Shown here piece after piece: positions 12,752 through 23,774 of a DNA stretch of 64,000 bases. A program made the translations under genes and the position numbers. Positions within the stretch are counted from its first letter, which is position 1. Every line of letters begins with the position of its first letter. The notes under the pieces were generated by a model. That model worked only from the letters and a program-made list of their open reading frames with translations, did no database searches and was not told the origin of the DNA. The stretch is from NCBI GenBank assembly GCA_034509925.1, contig CM067529.1, positions 4,466,001 through 4,530,000 of the forward strand. Reading direction: 5' to 3'. This DNA comes from Hirudinaria manillensis. Its lineage: Eukaryota; Annelida; Clitellata; Hirudinida; Hirudinidae.

Positions 12752-15700
12752 GTTGTTATCATCATCATTATTATTATTATCATATATTATCGAATAAGAA
12801 CATTTAAAAACTAAAAAAAAATTATCTGTCGCAATCATTTCTGTTTATGGCGTTGAATGCATTCCAGTGACTCCGAAGATCACCGAGTACCGCAACATCA
12901 CGAAAAACGAACAGGATACTGGAGTTTTAACTTGCAGGTCACAAGGAGATCCGAATCCAAGCATGTCTTTTAGAAAGGAAGGACAAAGGGAGGACTACAA
13001 GACGGGTTCGAATGTAAGAAGAATTGAAATTAGTAACGATTACATAATTAAATATGATTTTTTTAAACTGATAAAAATATTTTAAATGTCTCTAAATGTT
13101 GGTGTTTCAACAAAGGATGGTGGAAGAATCACAGTGACTCAGAAATCTCCAGGACATTTGGAATTGGTTATTAGAAAATTAGGACCTTCAGACAGAGCCG
13201 GTTACTATTGCCTGTCAAAGAACAGCGTTGGCTCAGATGAAGTTCTAGGGTTTCTGGACGTACAATGTTCGAATTTTCTCTTTTTATGAAAAGCAAAACT
13301 TTCATTAACTCCAAGGAGTGTTCGTATCTTGAATCTGTTTTGCTTTTTCGTGTAAAGATAAGCCAAGATTTTCAACGGGCCAAATAAGCACGTCTCATAG
13401 CTGGGTCGGAAGAGTACACAATGTAACCTGTCTCGTGGAGGCGAATCCTACAGCGGTCATCCAGTGGATCAGGTACGACAGGGTCCTCGAAAACAACGAC
13501 ACCTACAGAATATTTCCCATGACCGACAACAGCAGCCTTCAGGTTTTCATTTTTCAATTCAATTTGATTTGCTGTTGAATGAACAAAGTGATAAAATTAT
13601 GAAGCATAATATAGAAATAATTTACTTAGAGACCAAATAAAATGATCGATGTTTGAGGATCTTTTTAAGATGCTTAAAGACATTCCATATTTATTCGCAT
13701 TGAAATTATCTCAGAAATCCTCAATAACCTAATATTTGATATTATTCGAGACAATGTAGGGTAAAACATGTTTCTAGATGCCATGTATTAAATTAGCATT
13801 TTTTAAAATTTAGATCCGAGTTAAAGATGGTGACAAAAACTGGATCTACGGAGATTATCACTGTTTTGCCAAAAACAGCAAAGGTGAAAGCAGACACACT
13901 ATTAAACTTATGAAGGCAGGTGAGAAAGAATTCTGTCCAAATAATTGCAGTAATACAGTCGAACTTTAATTAAATGGACGAGCGAATGAGAAGCATTTAG
14001 TGTAATGTAACGAATATTCTTAATTTTGAGTGCAATCCACAGCAATTGCAGTAAATTCAGATCGGTTTTCGAGTGCACTTGTTCTAAGTACATCCAAACG
14101 AAAGTCTTCTTGAAAGTGAAATTCTTTCACAATCTTGTTTACATCTTTCCATGTCCAGATGTTCCTGAAAAACCGAAGGTGGCTTTGTTAGAATCGACGG
14201 CCAACACTCTGACCTTACGCCTCAATCCGCCTCTTAACAACGGAGGGATGGAATTGATAGGATACAGAGTGGAGCTTAATAACACCGCCTATGATTATTC
14301 GATCAGTTTGTATCTAGATTTTTAGTCATTTCTCGAGAAATTCAGTTTAGCTGCTCGCATGGAGACGTAGATATTTTCTTCAAAAGGCATGTTCGAATGA
14401 CAAATTATTGTTTAATAAATTGAAACACAAATTCTTTCATCGCAACAGCCGATCACCACAAGACGAATCACAGCCATTTGCATCGTCAGTAACGATTTTA
14501 TGAATTAAATTTGTTTTAAATAATCTGTATTTTATTTTTTTTAAATTTCCAGGTGATAGTTCATGGAATAAGCAGCATGCCACCTTCAACCGATCCGGTT
14601 ATTGACAATGTATTTTTCTTATCCAAAAGTTTTCCAATGTCTTTAAAACCATGTGATTTCAACGACAGCCGCTGATGTGAGGATTGAAAATCTAAGGCCC
14701 AGGACCAGATACATATTCAGAGTAATGGCCAAAAATGAGGTCGGGGCTGGACCAGCTGCTGACTTCAATGCGACCACAACCGACCAATGTAATCGGTCAA
14801 GTTGAAAATTTCACGCGGTCGTCACCTCTAGAACTTGAATTTTATTAATTTAGAAATTTTGACCGATTCAAGCACGTCATAGAAACTAATAGACTGGTAT
14901 TAACAGCGTTAGAGTTAATAAATATTTTATATTTGTTTTCATTCAAGCCAAGCCCTTTCCAATTCACATTGTTTCACCGGTGCAAGGCAGCAATTCCTAC
15001 CAATACAAACTCATGTGGGACAAACCTAAGACCGGAGGCTACCCTATAAAGGAATACGAAATCAAATTCAGAAAGGTACTCGGTCATTTCAAACATGGGA
15101 CGGTTTATAAAGTATTTATATAAATATACACCTTTATATATTTTGTTACATTGGTTAAAAGTTAATAAAGATTAAGAAGTCAAATTGTCGTTTATAGGCT
15201 GCCGTTCAAGCGAATCCAGAAGGTGTACTGAGTGATAGCGAGGAGCAGGGAGGTACGCCTGGAAAGTGGTTGCTTTTGACTCACCCTGACAATCCGGAAG
15301 AGCCGTCGTTGTCTCACGTCATCACTGGACTCGAACCCCTGACGACGTACGAGGTTGTCGTTTACGCCCACAACCAACTCGGCAAGTCGGAGGCAGAACG
15401 AACGTTCAGATTCAGAACTAACGAAGGTAGGTTGTTTGATCTCTTTTTTTTTAAACTTTCGAAAATTTAAAAACTACTTTTTTCTGTAAAAGTCTTGCAT
15501 GAAGTGTTGGCATGTTAACGATAAGTTGACCGCCTTTCTTTCTATGTCTTTGCCTATCGAGATCCAAGTATTTCTAAAACAATTCAGTCAGTGACTATAC
15601 TTCGATACTAATCATTGTGGTCTTCTTTCCTGATGCATATCCACCTATTTTTCGCCACCAGTTTCGACCAGTCTATTCAAAAGAACACGACGTCCCTGCT

Positions 15701-17722
15701 ACTCTTCACTACCAAACTTTAAGTACATATAATTAGTATTATAATCGCAGGCACTTCTATTACACACACCAATTTGCCCGAAAGAAAAATGTTCTTTCCA
15801 TAGATAGGCAATTGTATCTATATTCGATTAATCTCTTTTTTGCTTTTAATCTTCTAAACTGATTTCTTCAATGCTCCACAAAACACAGACATTCCGAATC
15901 CATTATTAAGTGCATCAATTCCTTCAATTACTTTCTAGAAACTTTTCATAAACTAATAGAATTCACAAGCTTCAGCGTCCACTTCAGACCAGCTTTTCCC
16001 AAAAAGTCCAGTTCTTGTGCATGTTAGCACCTCTGCGTATGTTTAGCGTGCAAAGTAAGAGCAGAATTTCTAGACGTTTTTAAGAATAAATAAATACTGA
16101 AAATCATAATTAAATATTTATTTCATCATTGATTTAGAGTACTTGTTTTTTTTTCTTTTTAGTTCGAATTGGTTCGTCATCTCGAGCCAGCGTATCACGC
16201 TATATACAAGTTCATTCGCTTCTCCAACTAGGCATTTCCCTACTTTGTTTCAAGAAATAGCCAGATGTTTTCATTTCTAATTTATTTTTCTGAAGAAACA
16301 GTTTGTTGTCGTTGCGCAATTGTCGTCCAGCATGAACAAATACAATGTTTTATTATCTTGTCGAATGTCAAAGCATTTTGGACAAAAAGATGTTTTTGTT
16401 CTTCCGATCAGTTTTTGAACAATGTCGTCATGATTTGATGAATTCATTGGAATCGTGTCTCAATCCTTACTTTCAAATAAATAGAGAGAGAGAGAGAGAA
16501 TCGGCTTGAATTTCTGTGGAACTTAGCGAAATATTTTGCATTGAATCTTCAATGATAATCTGCACACTGAGCTTGTTTCAGTTAGAATTTTGTTTCTAAG
16601 AGATTAGATTTAGAAACCTGATTTTCGTGTTGTTGGGAGCACAATTCATTCAAACTCATAACGCTTGACGTATTTGTCGGCTTTGACATGAATCAGATTG
16701 CGATTTCGTTAAATTTTTTTCGATATTTTTCTCTGCATTTAAACTGTGTCTTTCTGTCCGAAGACAATTTCCAATTATTTTGCTTGTAGAATTATAGAGT
16801 TTGCTCAAAAGTGAAATAACGTTAAAATGTTGACCTTTCATCAAAAAATAAAACATAGTAGACATAGTGAGATCAATAGACAAGCCACGTCTCCGGGTGA
16901 ACGAATGGTCCAAAAGTGGTAGAAAAATTGGAGAGCTTGAAACGCATTTCTAAAATTTGTGACGATGTAATTAGATTTGAATTAATTTCTGATTAATCTA
17001 TTCCTCTATAACGTTTCTTAATTGAAAAAAAATATTAAAACTTAATTAATTAATTCCAACGTTTTCTCGAAGATTCCAAAAAAAAAACAAGAAAACGTTT
17101 TCTGAAAATAAATCTTTAGAAGAGAAAAGTAATAAATATAAAAGTATAAAAGTTTCTGCACCCAGTTACCGAGGTGGATCTCATCTTGGCATCGCGAAAC
17201 TCTGTTGGGATTGGTTTGGTCTTGTTGACGACCATCAGCATTTTCCTGCTCATTCTCATCGTAATCGACATTTCCTGCTACTTTCTAAACGGGTGCGGAC
17301 TGACTATGTTCGTCTGCGTCCGTTTCTGCGACAGAACTAACCCTAACTCCAAGAAGCGCCACCAGCAATTGCAGACCAACGTCGAATCCACGTAGGTCGT
17401 TCTTGGCGCGTGGTTAGCGTGGAATACCGTGATCCATCTTTAAACTTATCTTTTTAAGACATTGCAACGTTCAAACGAGTCCGTCTTTCATCGAAGAGAA
17501 CTGCGAAATGACAACCAGGAGCAACATTCCTGGAGCACCCGAGTTCCAACCGAGAGAGATCGCAAAGTAGGTCCGAGGTAGGGCGTCGGTGATTTCATTA
17601 ACTCATCCTCTTTTTCAAGTTCAGTGCCGTCGGGTCCTAAACCAGACAGACGAAGCGTTTTGAGCCAAGGAGATGAAAGGTGGAAGGATGTCGTGGAGGA
17701 GCTGGAGAAGGAATTGAAGTGA
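8598..17722 (+). CDS. Fas2: Fasciclin 2 / NCAM-type neural cell adhesion molecule (5' end missing)
   Basis: A homophilic immunoglobulin-superfamily adhesion protein acting in axon guidance and at synapses. Nineteen phase-consistent exons give 868 aa: 8598-8781, 8902-9041, 9157-9294, 11113-11256, 12134-12246, 12362-12521, 12868-13013, 13116-13266, 13358-13542, 13814-13919, 14159-14305, 14449-14484, 14553-14597, 14669-14788, 14948-15075, 15198-15426, 17166-17391, 17459-17566, 17620-17722. Five Ig domains are marked by their cysteines and DxGxYxC motifs (DAGRYSC, DNGYYTC, DEGQYTC, DRAGYYC, GDYHC). Two FN3 domains follow (14159-15426). The membrane segment GLVLLTTISIFLLILIVID is followed by ISCYFLNGCG, a sequence typical of NCAM/Fas2. 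The signal-peptide exon was not found. Alternative ends are listed separately. Vertebrate NCAM is the same architecture, so the symbol marks family rather than proven orthology. Confidence 0.9.
9295..11112 (+). other. Fas2 intron splitting Ig domain 2
   Basis: A 1.8-kb intron between the two halves of the second Ig domain. It holds an imperfect AAC/CAG repeat (about 9537-9578) and the 30-bp tandem array at 10193-10272. Open frames on either strand here have no recognisable product. Confidence 0.7.
10193..10272. repeat. 30-bp tandem array, 2.7 copies
   Basis: The unit starting catcttaataaataatagc repeats at 10193, 10223 and 10253 with no difference seen. It lies in the Fas2 intron that splits Ig2. 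Confidence 0.9.
12670..12750. repeat. (ATT)n microsatellite, about 27 units
   Basis: An uninterrupted ATT run of about 81 bases, flanked by imperfect ATT/ATC runs, in the Fas2 intron between 12521 and 12868. Confidence 0.95.
16163..16260 (+). CDS. Candidate alternative last exon of Fas2 encoding a GPI-attachment signal
   Basis: This exon lies in the 1.7-kb intron between the second FN3 exon and the membrane-segment exon. A strong acceptor (about 17 pyrimidines, then ag) is followed by 2 + 93 coding bases and TAG. It accepts the phase-1 donor at 15426 in frame. The 31 new residues start with small residues (VRIGSSSRAS) and end with a hydrophobic run, SLLQLGISLLCFKK, which fits an omega site plus a cleaved C-terminal GPI signal. 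An AATAAA follows at 16476-16481. Fas2 and NCAM are known to have GPI-anchored forms, which supports the idea. The hydrophobic run is short and the dilysine end is not ideal, so this remains a prediction. Confidence 0.45.
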
Positions 17723-18325
17723 CTTTTTACTATACTTTCTAGTATTATGTCCAGAGACGTGTCATACTTTTGAACTTTAATCACGGGATTAGTTCAATTT
17801 GAATAGAACCAAATGTAGCATCGAGACAAATTTTGCGCTTAGAACTCCGCTCGATTATCGAGGAAGGGCAAAGACACAAAGCTCTAATTAGGACCGCTAA
17901 CTAATATCTATTCGCTTACATTATTGCTAGACCTAAATATTTATTAATTATAAATGATGTTGTGATTATATTTTTGTGCAAAATTCAATTTAAACAATTT
18001 AAATAAGCCGGACAATCACAAGATTTGTAATCAAAATAGGGATCCTTAGTATTAAATTCTTATTGAATTGTAAAAGTTAACAAAATAATAGCGTGAAGTT
18101 ATTGTTTAATGTCAATAAGCAGGACAATAAGTCGGGATAAGTGCGGAACAATGTCAGTGAATTGGATTTTTGATACCATCTTTTGAATTTAGGTTATTAT
18201 TTATACAAATCGATAAATATTTGTCGCCTGAAGTTTTTACTGCAGTTAGAGATTGTTCTTGGATCATAACAAGTTTGGATTGTTTCTCTCGGAGTTGAAG
18301 TAAAATTAGGCTGGAAATGTTTCAG
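17723..18325 (+). other. Fas2 3' UTR / intron to alternative tail exon
   Basis: AT-rich sequence after the TGA at 17720-17722. It would be 3' UTR of the short-tail isoform and intron for the long-tail isoform. No further gene is visible. Confidence 0.5.
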
Positions 18326-18821
18326 GAACAAATTGTTCGAAAGAAAACAAACAGAAACCACGAGATCGAAGGAATTGGTGAAAAGGCTCAGTGCTCTCGA
18401 AAAACAGTCCAACCATGGAACGAATGAAAGCGGTTTTGTCTCTGAGAAAGCCACACCAGAAGGAATGCTTACTATCGACACCAGTAGCTTGATCGGAAAT
18501 GCTTCTAAACCCGAAGCAAACAAGGAAAACTCGAAAGGCATCGAAAACTTAATTGCGATAAAAGACGACGACGATAAACCTACAGAAATAAAATTAGTCG
18601 ATCTGAGCGATGACGATGATGGAATAAAAGATGAACTTGCTTTTTCCGAGCTTGAAAAGAGCAAAGATTCGAGCAACTCCAACGAGAAGCCATTAATCGA
18701 GGTGGACAACTCACCGTTTCAGACAACAACCACAATAACAACAACAACAACAACAGGTTCAACCGTTCCGAAACAAGAACCTTTTTCTAAAAAGGTCGAG
18801 AACTTCTTGAAAATATTTTGA
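18326..18821 (+). CDS. Candidate alternative cytoplasmic-tail exon of Fas2
   Basis: An open frame of about 165 codons preceded by a good acceptor (atgtttcag) and ending in TGA at 18819-18821. It needs a phase-2 donor, exactly what the Fas2 exons ending at 17391 or 17566 offer, so it can replace the short last exon 17620-17722. The encoded tail is very acidic and Ser/Thr-rich (DDDDKP, VDLSDDDDG), with a polythreonine run near the end. It has no membrane segment or known domain. It could also be the single exon of a separate small gene: an internal ATG lies further in, but no promoter evidence is visible. Confidence 0.45.
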
Positions 18822-19429
18822 AATTTGCTTAAAATCACTTAAACTCAGGAAACTTTTCAGGTTTCCTTTGACGACTCGAATATCATAATAGTTGGCAAAA
18901 TGGAATAAACGAAGCACAACTCCAAGTCTGGGCTTTGTAAATAGGCAGGACGACATTTGAACAGATTCGTTGGACCAAACTAAAACCTCAGAAATGCAAG
19001 AACCGGGCAACTTTAGCTTGAAAACGATGTCCATGAAATCCTAGCCAGCAACTCCTGAAAACTGCTCTGGTATCATGTTTTACATATTATATAGGTTATG
19101 GAAAATGTTTCATTCTCGATGACAAATTCTTCAAGTAGGAGTAGATAGTTGTGTTATTGGTGTCTTTCAATTCGACGGACATAATTCGCTGAATCGCATG
19201 AAAAAAATTTCTACTTGAAACGTGAGGATAAGCTTGAATGAACATCGCATATTTGTTGCATTGACTTATTTGCACCGATTTGAAAGGTTCTGTTTCCTAA
19301 TTCTTGAATCCTAATTTCCAGCTGTTCAGTTGAGCTAATGATTATTATCCTACGGTGTGCTAATTTTGTAACACTGATAATTCACTGAGCTGAATGTATT
19401 TTTGTCTTAAAGTTATTTAAAACAAAAGT
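18822..19429. other. Intergenic region, tail to tail
   Basis: About 600 bases between the Fas2 long-tail stop and the stop of the opposite-strand membrane protein. I see no gene in it. Confidence 0.5.
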
Positions 19430-20120
19430 TTAAGCAGAGCTGGTGTCTTGCTTTTCTGTCTTGATCATACGGATGGGGCCGTAACCTTCCTCGCCCTCGT
19501 CAGAATTGCTGCCTTCTCTCGCTTCGTCTGCGTTTATGGCGGGATTGTCGTAGCTAGAGGGATGAGCGCTGGCTATGATTGTAACCGTAGAAGTGGCAGG
19601 CCTGGTTTGATGGTGCTGATGTTGATGGAATTCCACAACGCTTCCCGAAATGCACTTATCCATGGTGAAGAGTTCCGAAGGAGAACTGGCAAAGCTCTGC
19701 CCGCTCGTGGAGCTTATAAGTCCCATGGTACTTTGGGGCAACAAGCCAGAATAGAGTCCACCGTCTCTTGCCGTTGTTTGATTTGCACGATGGACGGAAA
19801 CTTGCTTTTTGCTACAAAATAAATTATTATAAGTGCTCGATCAGTTAATTTGAATGGACTTTTATTTAAATTAAATTTTATGGTTAAATGAATCGATAGA
19901 ATAAACAGATCACCTCGCAATTCTGTGAAGCAGAGCCATCGTAAAAAGTATTATTATCAGAAGTCCAAGGAGTCCGAAGCCCCCGGCGATTGCAGCCGTG
20001 GCGGCAGCTACAATCATTTAATGGACAAATTTACTCATATGTAGAAAGTATGCTATTAATATATAATCCAACGTCACTCACCATTTGATGGCTCAGGTAA
20101 TGTTCCAATCATTTTCAAAA
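19430..20120 (-). CDS. Single-pass membrane protein, C-terminal part (unrecognised)
   Basis: Three phase-linked exons on the minus strand: 20120-20082, 20007-19914 and 19811-19430. They encode an extracellular stub (LKMIGTLPEPSN), a 25-residue membrane segment (AAATAAIAGGFGLLGLLIII...) and a basic stop-transfer HRIASKK. A cytoplasmic tail of about 125 residues follows, with a His-rich run (HQHQHHQ), an acidic patch (SDEGEEGYGP) and the C-terminus EKQDTSSA. The most upstream exon needs a phase-1 donor. An exon ending at 20705 (reaching an ATG at 20804, product MAKVLNAPLSSAR...) would fit in phase, giving about 205 aa, but it has no signal peptide. The ectodomain may therefore lie elsewhere. 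I do not recognise the family. Confidence 0.5.
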
Positions 20121-21058
20121 CTAAAAATTGTAACAATGTCTATAACAAATATAAGTGCATTGGAAATTTACTTTATTTTATATGTCAAACTCGTTAAGTT
20201 TACCAATCTCGCTAGATTTCAGTCAAATCCAAAAACAAAATAAGCAAACATTAATCCACCTTAGGGCCTTAACTAAGATTTGCTTTGGGTTGAAAAGGTG
20301 CAGGCGTCGACTCTTTGTTAAAGAATTATTTATTCACGCTTAAACCGACACGATCTGGCTCTAACCAGCGAGCAAGCAAATCATGTGTTAAACGAAAACA
20401 TTATAAATATAAAAAGGTCGAACGGCTTCACGCCATAACGGTGATCAAATTATACAAATTAACTCGAGTGAATAAAGTTTTATGCACCAAGACAATTATG
20501 TTAAATAAGTACATTTGCCTTATTATATGGTTTTCTTAACAGACTTCTACACAATATTAGCTTGCATATTTAACACACAAGGTAATTAACAGAGTGATAA
20601 TACATCGTCTGACCGCGTCATCACTGAAGCAGGTACACATTCGACCTCCAAAAGCAACCAGGTAATTGTGCTGGTCCAATCACAACCGGAATAAGGTAAC
20701 TTACCCCAGGTAAGCTCTCTTTGGAAGATGAGCAACCGGCCACGTCGCTTGAAGTTGGTCGAATTGCGGGCACTGGATAGAGGCGCATTAAGTACTTTGG
20801 CCATATCTTGCCAATACTCTGGCTAATCCGCCGTCAAACCCACTCTACCTTACCTTGGCAGGCAATCAGATTTCTCCTTCAACGACCCATGAATCATGAA
20901 TGCAGAACTCTCGCAACGGGTAAGATAGTTTTAATAATTAATGCCAATATGGTTAGAAAGCCATCTATTTATTTATCTATTATTATTGTTGTTACATTTT
21001 AACAAATTTTATTTAAGATTATTGAAGTCCATTGGAGGCTAATATCCTTATCAAGAGA
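20121..21058. other. Region between two minus-strand genes
   Basis: Apart from the possible upstream exon at 20705-20804 (-), nothing supportable is seen. Plus-strand frames at 20155-20539 are short and unrecognisable. Confidence 0.4.
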
Positions 21059-22543
21059 TCACTGTTTCCTAGACATCTTCAAGGGAGGAACGGATTTTCT
21101 TGATTGAAAAGTGTTCACCATTTGCTCTAATTCAAGGATTCGTTTCCTTAAAATTGACTTTTCTTTGTTAGATTCTTGCTTTTCATACAAGAGTTTCTGG
21201 AAATGGTCATTGTAGATATATCAAATTAAAGATGTATTACATCAAAACCTGTGAGCTTATGAGTTACATTATCCAACAATGCTTCAAAAATCACGTTAAA
21301 TATTCAGTGACTGTTAAACAAGAATTCCTAGAAAACTGAGACAACATCATTCCTACCTTCCTAAATATATCTTGGTTTTCCAAAATGGAACTGTTGGTGG
21401 GTTGAAGTTTGGCCAATTTGTCCTCCATCTAAATGTATCTCAATACTTTTCAAACTAATTAACAGTATTTCAACGGTGATTTTTAAGTAAAATAATACTT
21501 CGGATTTGTATTTGGAAAATTCTGCTTGGAATCTTTCTTTGAGTTGCACAACATTCTGTTCAGATAACCGAAGTAATTCAGATTTCTCCTCAAGTCCATA
21601 TTGGTACTTCTTATTGAGTTCATCAGCTAAACTAATTTGAAGCAAACGTTATGGCTAAATGTTTTAATTTTTAATAAAAATTTGTATAAATTAAAATTTA
21701 ACCTTTCTTGTTGTAACTGTCCTCAATTTGTTTGATCTCAAGAACATATTTATCCCGAGTTTGTTGCAAACAACTTTCTAAATCTTTGATTGTTGTGCAG
21801 TATGTCTAAGGGTTACATAACCAATCTGATTCAATAAAATTTCTCAAGAGAACATTGCAGATTATACTTCTTGAGAGGTACAATATTTTTCCATCAAGAC
21901 TTCAATCTCCTTTTTTAACAGTGCATTTTCTTCTAAATGGATAATACTTCTTTGTATAAGATCAAACAAATGGATAATGCATGAACAAATAAGTACAAAC
22001 CAAGCATGGATAGTTTTTGTATACCTAAATCTTGAAACGACTTGAGAGATTCTTGCAACATTATAATTTCTGCACAAAATATATATAGAATTAGCATAAA
22101 ATGACAGCTTATTAAAAAACACTAACTTTGATGGCATCGTTTCTGTTCCTCAAGGCATGAGTTAAGTTCTTGCTTTGATTCATGATGTAAATGTAGGAGC
22201 TTGTTGTGCTCAAGAAATAAGTTAAACACATTCTGCAATGTTAAAAATAGGAATAAAAGGTGTCTCCAGCTTGATTATCTGAACAAATGTGATACTTTAT
22301 TAAAACGCTGATAATAAAAAAACTATATTTGCATGTTCCTATCCTATCATCACAACACAACCAGTACATAATGTTTAAAACAAACAAAAGCAAAGAATCT
22401 TCAAATGCACAGATGTCAGTATATCATGCATTCAACAAATCGGATTAGAATGAAAAACTAGCCTGTTGGTAATCTTTTAGGAGTGACATAATAGTCCCCA
22501 AGCCATCTTCATCTCCACTCAATTGAGGACCATCCACCTCCAT
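21059..22543 (-). CDS. Coiled-coil protein of unknown function
   Basis: Eight exons close exactly into 245 aa: 22543-22463, 22232-22127, 22069-22025, 21932-21868, 21805-21703, 21626-21499, 21428-21357, 21196-21059. The N-terminus is acidic (MEVDGPQLSGDEDG). Almost everything after residue 25 is Glu/Lys/Leu heptad-like sequence (for example LLKKEIEVLMEKY, KSELLRLSEQNVVQLKERF, LRKRILELEQMV), so a long parallel coiled coil is likely. The C-terminus is basic (KMSRKQ). The first intron has a GC donor (CAG|gctagt) but keeps phase 0. No enzyme domain or membrane segment is present. Centrosomal, ciliary or kinetochore coiled-coil proteins would look like this, but I cannot assign one. The start codon lies 329 bases from the Jupiter start on the other strand. 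Confidence 0.75.
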
Positions 22544-22872
22544 TTAGAAAAATCACGATCGTCTGCTAATTTGGGGATGGTGGGTTGACAACTTGGTCAG
22601 AAAATACGAATTTTAGCAAAATAAATGTCTACCTTTACAATTTGTTAAAATGGGAAATTTTTGAACCAGTATAAATCTTTAACGTTGAATTTTAAAATAT
22701 ATAATTTGTTTCAAAATTAAACTAAATGTGTTAAATTATCTTAAACAATTTTATTTATTTTATTTTAAAAACACGTAATAAAATTGACCGAATCAGCTTG
22801 TGCAGAGCTGTCTCCGTCTTCCGGTCCGACGTCGATTCAAATTGTCGTGGTATTGTTGCTAAGCTTGGGATT
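22544..22872. promoter_or_regulatory. Candidate bidirectional promoter
   Basis: Only 329 bases separate the start codons of the divergent coiled-coil and Jupiter genes. Both 5' UTRs and promoters must therefore overlap or abut, unless there are distant non-coding first exons. The part near the Jupiter ATG is richer in G+C than the surroundings. I see no clear TATA box that settles a start site. Confidence 0.45.
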
Positions 22873-23774
22873 ATGACTTCGACAAATGTTTTCAGCGGAA
22901 ATTTTACTGACAAGCCCAGCTCTAGGTATTTTTTCAAATGCAATATGTTTTAAGCACTTTCTGGTTGCTATTTTGAATCAGGTTGCCTTGGCATCTATGT
23001 AACTAAGGCAAGGCAAACTAAGCTGAATGTTTCTCTTATGTGAATAAATTTATGTTAAAACTTTTTGTTATTTGAATATAAAACTCATGTAAGTTAAAAA
23101 AAACAGATCAAGGCACGATTTTAATTTGGAACATCAATTTGACATTAATTTTATGATATTTGAAATGTTGATGGACATAACTTAATGCCTGCAGCACCTA
23201 TTATAAAGTGCTTTTTAATTTTGGAAGACCAAAAGTCGTTGACTCACTTTTTGAATAAAGTATATATGAATTAATAATTGTATTTGGTTTAATCCTGGCT
23301 TTTTGTTTATTTAAGGGTTCTGAAGCCCCCAGGTGGTGGACATAGCAACATTTTTGGCCCATCAGACGAGGAGACAAAACCGACAAGGATTCAGAAAGAC
23401 GCTCAGCCAGTTACTGTCCAGCATCCGGCAGTGCAGAAGCCTGAGCATGGCAACGTGCCAGAGCGGACTCAAGCTCCAGAAGTGTCTGACACTCGCTCGT
23501 TCAAGCAAAAGTTGCAAGGTTTTGAAATTCTCTTGTAAATTGAGTTCATTACATATTTATTTGCATCAATTATTTTTTTATCAAGGTGGTGCATTTAATC
23601 CAATTACTGGGGAGCCACTGAGGAAGGGAGCTGAGGTAAACATTCATTTTAGGTATAATTTTTGAGGATATTTCAGTTTAAGATCTGATTTCTTTCCAGC
23701 CTGTTTCAGACAAGCAAGCAAATAGTATTGCAGTGAAGCAACCTCCTGGCGGTGCTTCCACAAGGTTGTGGTAA
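22873..23774 (+). CDS. Jupiter: Jupiter / HN1 microtubule-associated protein homologue
   Basis: Four exons (22873-22925, 23316-23518, 23586-23635, 23700-23774) give 126 aa. The family is small, disordered and binds microtubules. The hallmark N-terminal motif appears across the first splice, SSRVLKPPGGGHSNIFG, like the RVLRPPGGGSN of vertebrate HN1/JPT1. A second half-motif, GGAFNPITGEPL, follows, and the protein ends in a repeat of the motif (KQPPGGASTRLW). The middle is polar and Pro/Gln-rich with no folded domain. The length agrees with the family. The start ATG (MTSTNVFSGNF) matches the usual N-terminal position. Confidence 0.88.

Noticed and set aside
12590-12838. Poly-Asn/poly-Ile open frames
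   Set aside because: Translations of the ATT microsatellite in a Fas2 intron.
18197-18709. Minus-strand open frame of 170 codons
   Set aside because: A Ser-rich mirror of the acidic Fas2 tail exon; no splice or start evidence.
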